From NCBI GenBank assembly GCA_946626785.1, contig CAMOUY010000003.1, positions 1-55,706 on the forward strand: a DNA stretch of 55,706 bases, in the 5' to 3' direction. This DNA comes from UBA9732 sp003456855 (GTDB lineage Bacteria; Spirochaetota; Spirochaetia; Sphaerochaetales; Sphaerochaetaceae). Of this stretch, positions 50,099-55,706 are shown piece after piece; position 1 is the first letter of the stretch, and each line of letters starts with the position of its first letter. The notes under the pieces are model-generated. The model saw nothing but the letters and a program-made list of their open reading frames with translations, was not told the origin of the DNA and did no database searches. The translations under genes and the position numbers were made by a program.

Positions 50099-50983
50099 AT
50101 GTCTGACAACATAATCATCGGAAATCGACAGTACAAGGACAGGCTCTTCATCTTCCTCTTCGGCAAAGAGGAGCGTAAGGAATGGACCCTTGAGCTCTAC
50201 AACGCAATCAACGGGACCGACTACACAGATGCGTCCGCAATCGAGATCAACACTTTGGACAATGTCTTGTTCATGGGGATGAGGAATGATGTCTCCTTCA
50301 TCATTGATGGGAACCTGTCTCTGTTCGAGCATCAGTCGACGTTCAATCCAAACATGCCTCTCAGGATGCTCGAGTATCTTGTGGATCTGCTGAGAAGATA
50401 CTGTGAGGAGAAGAATTACAACTACTACATGGCCTCCGGAATTCCTTTGCCTAACCCAAGGTTTGTGGTATTCTCGAATTGGGAAGGGGATAATCAGGAC
50501 GAGAGAACCCTCAGGCTGAGCGATATGTTCATGAACCCTCAGGAAGAGGTCAGCATTGAGCTCTATGTCAGGGTGCTGAACATAAACCACGGCTACAACA
50601 AGCACATAATGCAGCGGTGCAGACCTCTTCTTGATTATTCCATTTTTGTGGATACAATTAGAGAGTGCAGGGGAAGAGGAATGGACCTGGGTTCCGCGAT
50701 AGACAGGGCCATAGACGGATTGCCGGACGACTCCATGATCAGGGGTCTTCTGCAGAGCAACAGGACGGAGGTCAAAGGTATGCTTGAGACTGAGAACGAT
50801 GCAAAGAAAGTGTTGGATATGGTTTACTACAACGGAAAGGTTGAAGGCAAAGCTGAAGGGCATAAAGATGTTGCCAAGTTGTACAGCATCCTTATTAATG
50901 AGAAGCGCCATGATGACTTCGAGAAGGCTCTAAGCAACGAGGAGTACATGAACCAGTTGCTTGAGCAATACAAATTGCTCTGA
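50099..50983 (+). CDS. Rpn-family PD-(D/E)XK nuclease / putative transposase
   Basis: A 294-residue protein of the recombination-promoting nuclease (Rpn, PDDEXK_2) group. The nuclease core has the Asp of MRNDVSFIIDGNLSLFEHQS and Glu-His-Gln, the family's ExQ variant of the usual ExK. The N-terminus SDNIIIGNRQYKDRLFIFLF and helical C-terminal region agree with the family, and the C-terminus contains a coiled, charged tail (KVEGKAEGHKDVAKLYSILI). Start chosen from TGGAGGACAAT before ATG 50099. Rpn proteins are DNA endonucleases, often multicopy and plastic. Flanked by an inverted repeat upstream and a terminator downstream. Confidence 0.82.
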   Translation: MSDNIIIGNRQYKDRLFIFLFGKEERKEWTLELYNAINGTDYTDASAIEINTLDNVLFMGMRNDVSFIIDGNLSLFEHQSTFNPNMPLRMLEYLVDLLRRYCEEKNYNYYMASGIPLPNPRFVVFSNWEGDNQDERTLRLSDMFMNPQEEVSIELYVRVLNINHGYNKHIMQRCRPLLDYSIFVDTIRECRGRGMDLGSAIDRAIDGLPDDSMIRGLLQSNRTEVKGMLETENDAKKVLDMVYYNGKVEGKAEGHKDVAKLYSILINEKRHDDFEKALSNEEYMNQLLEQYKLL

Positions 50984-50992
50984 ACACCATGC

Positions 50993-51016
50993 CCCCTTCC
51001 AAGTGAAGGGGTTTTT
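50993..51016 (+). terminator. Terminator of the Rpn-like gene
   Basis: CCCCTTC and GAAGGGG form a 7-bp perfect stem with a 5-base loop, followed by TTTTT. The minus-strand gene beyond it ends at 51019. Confidence 0.85.
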
Positions 51017-51018
51017 CA

Positions 51019-52434
51019 TCAATACCCCACAAGAAGACCCAATAGAATGAAGGCTGTCACCAGAAGGAGGACTGCGGCGAACAGCGGCCAGCCCTTCTTG
51101 ATCCATCTGAAGTACTCGACCTCGATCATCGACAGTGATATCAGCAGGACCGGGCTGGTAGGGAATATCACGTTTGTGTAGCCATCTGCGCAGGTGTAGA
51201 GGAAGACAAGCATCTGCTTTGAGAGACCCGTGTTGACCATCGCAAGCAGGCCCATCACAAGGATCGCCTTGGCAGTGGATGATGAGATGAAGAACTCGAG
51301 AACGAGAATGATAAGGTATATGGAGATCGCCACAGTGAATGGGCTGTGGCCTTCGATGATAGCGTTTATCTGATGGACAAGGGTAGGCATGATGCCGCCT
51401 TCCTCGAAGACGAACTTCACCGATGAGGCGAAGGCTATGAAGGCAAGGGTGGGCAGTGCGCCAAGAAAGCCTTTTCCAAAGCTCTTGAGAACCAGTTTGA
51501 GATCCAGGCTGGCAATGAACCCCGCGACCGTGCCGAAGACAAGGAAGTAGGCGGTTATTATCGGAACGGTATAGCCTCTCAGTGAAGGCACGATTGAGAC
51601 GGTGACTATCAGGGCAAGGGCCACAAACATGAAGATGGAATAGGCTATTCTTGTCCTTCTTGATTTTTCAGTTGGGGCCTCGGCCTGCATGTCGGTAGCC
51701 ATAAGCTGCTGGTCATGATTGTAGGTGAGGCTGGCTTTGGGGTCCTTCGTGATCTTTCTGACGTGGTTGAAGACAAAGAGGAGAAGGATCGCGAACATCA
51801 TGGCGAACATCAGGAGGCGGAACCAGATGTGCTCCATTGGATTGGCCCCAATGATCTGGCTGGCCAGAAGCACGGTGAACGGGTTGGTCACGGCTCCGGC
51901 GAATCCGAAACCGCAGGCTATTGTGCAGCAGAGAAAGCCTGTGAAGGAGTCATAGCCTATGGATATGCAAAGCGCAGCCACGATGGGCAGCATGGTCAGC
52001 ATCTCCTCGAACAGCCCCAGGAAGGAGCCGAAGCAGTAGAAGAGAAGGGATATCAGGGTGAGAAGAAGTCCGCGCCTGCTTCTGAAGGTGCTGGAGACCT
52101 TGTCGAGCAGGGCCTTGACTCCTCCTGTGTCGTTCATCACCTGGAAGGCGGAAGATATGACGAACAGGAACAGCGCCAGCATCGAGATGGCAAGTCCATC
52201 GGATGAGAAGAACACAAGAACCGGTGCAAGCAAGCCCTTCCAGATCGGGATGCCGCTCTGGTCCTGCTTGGGGATGTACTGGAGATAGTTCGGACTACCG
52301 TCAGGGAGTATGCCGAAATCGCCTTTAGGCACCACAAAGGTGAGTATTATCGAAAAGGCCAGAAGGCCGAGGAACAGGGCAGTGACGTTTATGAATGTCT
52401 TCTTTGAGATGTTTATCAGCGCTTTTTTCTTCAC
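51019..52434 (-). CDS. YfcC-type carrier, putative
   Basis: A 471-residue polytopic membrane protein of the YfcC/C4-dicarboxylate anaerobic carrier-like family, with about ten to twelve helices (INVTALFLGLLAFSIILTFV; DGLAISMLALFLFVISSAFQ; ACGFGFAGAVTNPFTVLLAS). The GAVTNPFTVLLASQIIG block is characteristic. Substrate (a dicarboxylate or amino acid) is not determinable. The start is GTG 52434, supported by AAAGGAGA and by its four-base overlap (GTGA) with the stop of the VTT-PlsC gene upstream on the minus strand, so the two genes are translationally coupled. Confidence 0.82.
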   Translation of the reverse strand: MKKKALINISKKTFINVTALFLGLLAFSIILTFVVPKGDFGILPDGSPNYLQYIPKQDQSGIPIWKGLLAPVLVFFSSDGLAISMLALFLFVISSAFQVMNDTGGVKALLDKVSSTFRSRRGLLLTLISLLFYCFGSFLGLFEEMLTMLPIVAALCISIGYDSFTGFLCCTIACGFGFAGAVTNPFTVLLASQIIGANPMEHIWFRLLMFAMMFAILLLFVFNHVRKITKDPKASLTYNHDQQLMATDMQAEAPTEKSRRTRIAYSIFMFVALALIVTVSIVPSLRGYTVPIITAYFLVFGTVAGFIASLDLKLVLKSFGKGFLGALPTLAFIAFASSVKFVFEEGGIMPTLVHQINAIIEGHSPFTVAISIYLIILVLEFFISSSTAKAILVMGLLAMVNTGLSKQMLVFLYTCADGYTNVIFPTSPVLLISLSMIEVEYFRWIKKGWPLFAAVLLLVTAFILLGLLVGY

Positions 52435-54281
52435 GATCGTCTCCTTTCTGCAAGCATGTCGACAAGCAGTGCCCATCGGGCGACCTGCTGCCTGTGCTCC
52501 GTTGGATAGAAATACATGAGCTCCTCGTTGTGGTAGAGCTCGAACTCCTGGCTGCAGGAGAATGCCAGGGCTGGCAGGTCCTCCATATTGATTGAGAAAT
52601 CCATGGATTGCGACTTGTACGAGAAACCTTTAGGGGTGAGTGTGCAGACACCTCTCTCCCATCTGATTGGGCCTCCGTTCGCTCCATGGATCTTTGTCTT
52701 GACGTTCGCCTTGAGCGAGAAGCTGTCCAGAGTCGATTCCTCCAGACGCTTGATTTCATCATAGTACTCGGGTATGGTCCGAATACGTCCCTGGAACCTG
52801 TATTTGTCGTCCAGAATGTATTCGGAGCCGCAGGATGTGCATGTCAGCTTGTTGCCCTTGCCGACAGTCGTGTAGAGGCTGCCGCAGTCAGCGCAGCGAT
52901 AGAGAAGGCCCTCGAGTCCCTTGGCTTTTGTCTTCTGTCTGAACTGGATCGAGGGCTCGTTCCTGAATGCATTGTTTGCCAGGGTCTCGGAGATCAGATT
53001 GTCGAGCTCGCTGTCTGTCATGGTCTTGATATCATCCGTTGTCAGGATGCGTTTGACTGTGACGTCAATATCCGACATGAAGCGCTTTGGGCGCCATTTC
53101 GGGTTTGAGAGGTAGGCTCCTGAGATCTGCACAAGGACAAGGCTGATATTGAGCTTCCTGTAGAAGGCGCCACCCTTTATGATCGGGTTGGTACGGCCAT
53201 CGGCGGAAAGCCGCCCTTCAGGGAAGATTACCACTGGATAACCCTTTCTGATGGTCCGAAATACAGCTAAAGCTGAAGAAACTTCGCGCACGAACAGCTT
53301 CTTGGGTATCATTCCGGCTGCTTTGGAAAGGGACTTTAGGATCGGGCGGGTGCAGTACAGCTCGTTGACCATGTATGCAGGGTTCTTCGGGTGGTTCATC
53401 TGCGATATATAGTGGAAGTCAAAGAAGGATTCGTGGTTGCACAACACTATATATGGAGGCTCTATGCCTGCCATCAGCTCGTCGTGGATGGTTGCCTTCT
53501 GCTTTCTCCCGTGCCAAAGATTGGTTATTGCAAAGAGAAGGTAGTATGCCATTGAGTCGGGGGTGCCGTGCTTGTCCCTGAACACGAAGCGCTTGATGAA
53601 GAACACTATGATGCCTATCAGAATCAGAGCCAACAGGACGATGATCAGGACCAGAAGCCAGAAGGGAAGGTCGTAGACGATGAAGGCCTTTCCCGCGGCT
53701 CCCATCAGATTCGACACGACTATGGACGGGATGACACCTGTGGCTACGGTGAAAAGGTATTTCCTGTAGCGCAGGTTGGTGCTGCTGCCGTAGTAGCATA
53801 TGGCCCCGAAGGGGATCATCGGCATGAAGAAAAGAAGGTACAGGAAGAACACGGTGGTTCGGTCCTTGATGTTCTCAGAGAGACGGTCGATGGTTTTGCG
53901 CCGCTTCTCGAAGGCCTCGTTTCTGACATGCAGTATGCGCACAAGTATGAATATTATGGTGGCACCCAGACAGACTCCAAGGTCGCAGAGCGCAATTGCT
54001 ATGGGGAAGGGATAGCTCAAGCCGCTTGAGATCTGGATGAACTCAGCAGGGATGAAGATGACCACCATCTGCAGAGCCTCGACGAGAATTACAGCCAGGA
54101 ATCCCAGAACCCCTTTCTGCCTCAAAAGCTCCGTTGCCCCATCGACATCGTTTTTCACCTCGAGAGTTATGAAAGGAATGAGAATATCCATCAGAAATAA
54201 TGCGAATATTAAAATGACTGCAAGTAGCAGCAAAAGAACAGGGATTCTTCCCAGTCTTCTAGTCCCAACCGTTTTTGACAT
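52431..54281 (-). CDS. VTT (DedA/TVP38-type)-PlsC-zinc ribbon fusion protein
   Basis: A 616-residue membrane protein with several domains in a row. Residues about 15-230 form the SNARE-associated/VTT domain (ILVEALQMVVIFIPAEFIQI; LLFFMPMIPFGAICYYGSS). Residues about 255-440 form a PlsC acyltransferase with IVLCNHESFFDFHYI (HxxxxD, catalytic His-Asp) and VVIFPEGRLSADG. A four-cysteine zinc ribbon follows (YRCADCGSLYT ... LTCTSCGSEYI), then a C-terminal beta-rich region. PlsC plus zinc ribbon is known from Firmicutes lysophospholipid acyltransferases; the VTT fusion is less usual. Coupled to the carrier gene. Likely acts in phospholipid synthesis/transport at the inner membrane. Confidence 0.8.
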   Translation of the reverse strand: MSKTVGTRRLGRIPVLLLLLAVILIFALFLMDILIPFITLEVKNDVDGATELLRQKGVLGFLAVILVEALQMVVIFIPAEFIQISSGLSYPFPIAIALCDLGVCLGATIIFILVRILHVRNEAFEKRRKTIDRLSENIKDRTTVFFLYLLFFMPMIPFGAICYYGSSTNLRYRKYLFTVATGVIPSIVVSNLMGAAGKAFIVYDLPFWLLVLIIVLLALILIGIIVFFIKRFVFRDKHGTPDSMAYYLLFAITNLWHGRKQKATIHDELMAGIEPPYIVLCNHESFFDFHYISQMNHPKNPAYMVNELYCTRPILKSLSKAAGMIPKKLFVREVSSALAVFRTIRKGYPVVIFPEGRLSADGRTNPIIKGGAFYRKLNISLVLVQISGAYLSNPKWRPKRFMSDIDVTVKRILTTDDIKTMTDSELDNLISETLANNAFRNEPSIQFRQKTKAKGLEGLLYRCADCGSLYTTVGKGNKLTCTSCGSEYILDDKYRFQGRIRTIPEYYDEIKRLEESTLDSFSLKANVKTKIHGANGGPIRWERGVCTLTPKGFSYKSQSMDFSINMEDLPALAFSCSQEFELYHNEELMYFYPTEHRQQVARWALLVDMLAERRRS

Positions 54282-54350
54282 AGTTATCCCAATAGGTGTT
54301 TATAATGCATGCAATGGCGGAAAGCAAGCAAAAACGGTCTGAAACGGGCA

Positions 54351-54383
54351 TTTGTGAAGAAACATGTAGCCTTTGTGAAGAAA
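54351..54383. repeat. 21-base-spaced direct repeat upstream of the beta-helix gene
   Basis: TTTGTGAAGAAA occurs at 54351-54362 and again at 54372-54383, exactly 21 bases apart (two helical turns). It lies 76 bases before the ATG at 54459 and downstream of a TATAAT at 54301-54306. It could bind a regulator. Confidence 0.4.
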
Positions 54384-54458
54384 TCTGTTGTCTGAGGCCA
54401 TCGTTATTGAAGGTCTGGAGAATCGGGATTACCTTCCAAGCATACGGAGGGACAGCCC

Positions 54459-55667
54459 ATGAAGACAAAGAGATTTTTCACCATTCTAAGCTTGCTGGTG
54501 GCAGCTATATTCGCAACTTTCGCAGGTGGAAGCACCGAGGTCACCACAACAAGCAGCACAACAAAGACAACAACCACAGTTACAAGCAGCGCATCGGGCA
54601 TCATGAATGCCGATGACGAGTTCTCCAGCAGAGACATGGAGCAGACAGCGGATCTTTCAGATGCCACATACCTGAAACTTGAGAGCGGAGAGGACATCAC
54701 AATCACGGCAGCCGGCGTCTACGTCATAAGCGGAAGCGCAAAGGAATCCACGATTATCGTTGAGGCAGGCGATGAGGACAAGGTCCAGTTGGTCCTTGAC
54801 GGGGTGACGATCACCAACACAAGCACACCTTGCATCTACGTGAAGAATGCAGACAAGGTATTCGTCACCACAACCGACTCCACGAACAAGTTGACGGTAT
54901 CTGGAACCTTCGCTGCAGACGGCGACACCAACACCGATGCTGTCATCTTCTCGAAGGACGACCTGGTGCTCAACGGAGTCGGAACGCTTACAATCAGCTC
55001 CACCGACAACGGAATCACCAGCAAGGACGATCTTAAGATCACCGGAGGCACAATCAGCATCAGCTGCACATCCGATGCAATCGAGGCCAACGACTCCATC
55101 AGGATCGCAGGCGGCGACATCACCATCAAGAGCAAGAAGGACGGACTCCATGCCGAATATGACGAGGATACAAGCGTAGGCTACATCTACATCTGCGGCG
55201 GAACTCTGAACATCACAGCTTCTGACGATGCCATCCACGCCACAACGATAGTCCAGATTGACGATGGGACGCTGAATCTTTCAGCAAGAGAGGGCATTGA
55301 GGGCACTTATGTGCAGATCAACGGTGGTACAATCACCATCAGTGCATCAGACGACGCCATCAATGCAGGACAGAAGTCAAAGTCCTACACGGCAACCATC
55401 GAGATCACTGGCGGCTACATCACCATCAAGATGGGCTCAGGCGACACCGATGCGGTTGATTCCAATGGCAACCTCTATGTAAATGGAGGAACCTTGGACA
55501 TCACAGCCAATTCACCGTTCGACTACGACGGAACAGCCAAGTACACAGGCGGAACGATCATCGTCAACGGCCAGACTGTCAACACCATCACCAACCAGAT
55601 GATGGGCGGTGCAGGCGGATTCGGAAACCAGGGAGGCTTCGGCGGCTTCGGTGGTGGAAGATTCTAA
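54459..55667 (+). CDS. Secreted beta-helix protein, DUF4353-like carbohydrate-binding domain
   Basis: A 402-residue exported protein. Signal peptide KTKRFFTILSLLVAAIFATF ends in AGGSTE, then a Thr/Ser-rich linker (STEVTTTSSTTKTTTTVTSS) and about 330 residues of parallel beta-helix-like repeats with the recurring motif I.ITASDDAI.A (SCTSDAIEAND; ITASDDAIHAT; ISASDDAINAG). The C-terminus is a Gly/Phe-rich tail (GGFGNQGGFGGFGGGRF). The DUF4353 group is often linked to CotH-type surface proteins, but no such gene is seen here. RBS GGAGGGACAG. Not cut off: it stops 39 bases before the window end. Confidence 0.75.
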   Translation: MKTKRFFTILSLLVAAIFATFAGGSTEVTTTSSTTKTTTTVTSSASGIMNADDEFSSRDMEQTADLSDATYLKLESGEDITITAAGVYVISGSAKESTIIVEAGDEDKVQLVLDGVTITNTSTPCIYVKNADKVFVTTTDSTNKLTVSGTFAADGDTNTDAVIFSKDDLVLNGVGTLTISSTDNGITSKDDLKITGGTISISCTSDAIEANDSIRIAGGDITIKSKKDGLHAEYDEDTSVGYIYICGGTLNITASDDAIHATTIVQIDDGTLNLSAREGIEGTYVQINGGTITISASDDAINAGQKSKSYTATIEITGGYITIKMGSGDTDAVDSNGNLYVNGGTLDITANSPFDYDGTAKYTGGTIIVNGQTVNTITNQMMGGAGGFGNQGGFGGFGGGRF

Positions 55668-55706
55668 GAAAGCAGAACAACAAGAACGATAATACCAGAA
55701 AGCAGA

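Noticed and set aside
54296..54616. Cysteine-containing frame upstream of the beta-helix gene (CEETC-SL-CEEIC)
   Set aside because: The Cys repeats are produced by the 21-base DNA repeat, and the frame then overlaps the beta-helix gene for over 150 bases in another frame. No RBS supports it.
1..55706. CRISPR arrays or rRNA genes
   Set aside because: No regularly spaced repeats with unique spacers and no rRNA signatures were found on reading the whole window.

Overview
The window reads as the chromosome of a spirochaete. The evidence is the gene content and order: rpmJ-rpsM-rpsK-rpsD-rpoA-rplQ, an rny-ymdB-tlyA run, a grpE-dnaK-dnaJ cluster without hrcA, a membrane-anchored coiled-coil protein of spirochaete type, solute-binding proteins whose signal peptide ends in FAxAGG rather than a lipobox, and a large set of outer-membrane beta-barrels. 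I favour a host-associated anaerobe near Sphaerochaetaceae/Treponemataceae, but this is inferred from protein families and not from a marker tree.

Layout. 1-3 kb: end of the ribosomal protein/alpha operon, closed by a strong terminator. 3-18 kb: housekeeping genes (HAD phosphatases, ribonuclease Y, YmdB-like phosphodiesterase, TlyA rRNA methyltransferase, GTPase Der, coiled-coil protein, GrpE, DnaK, DnaJ, RlmB, a secreted metallophosphoesterase). 18-36 kb: a surface island with six paralogous Wzi-like outer-membrane barrels, a seventh shorter relative, two small barrels, two DUF1207-like barrels, a secreted PI-PLC-type lipoprotein and a truncated 5'-nucleotidase-like protein. 36-41 kb: PurD-like ATP-grasp enzyme, TatD nuclease, DusB, tRNA-Val(GAC), a decayed ISL3-type transposase and an M20 peptidase. 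41.5-50 kb: a FadR-type regulator divergent from a complete peptide ABC transporter (SBP, two permeases, two ATPases), followed by a metallo-beta-lactamase-fold hydrolase and an SGNH lipoprotein. 50-55.7 kb: an Rpn-family nuclease, a YfcC-type carrier coupled to a VTT-PlsC-zinc ribbon fusion, and a secreted beta-helix (DUF4353-like) protein.

The most interesting signals are these. (1) The Wzi-like barrel family has expanded with no capsule export genes in view, and one operon joins two of the barrels to a PI-PLC lipoprotein. (2) At least six genes that lack a Shine-Dalgarno have a TTGnnn-17/18-TAnnnT promoter whose -10 box ends only 6-9 bases before the start codon, which predicts leaderless or nearly leaderless mRNAs. 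(3) grpE and dnaK share an almost identical promoter, TTGACGATT-N9-GTWAGTAAMTTAS, the -10 half of which recurs at dnaJ, and no CIRCE element is visible.

Functionally, the surface island probably handles extracellular glycans or anchors a surface polysaccharide. The peptide transporter and the nearby M20 peptidase suggest peptide feeding, under control of a GntR-family repressor with a palindromic operator in the divergent promoter region.
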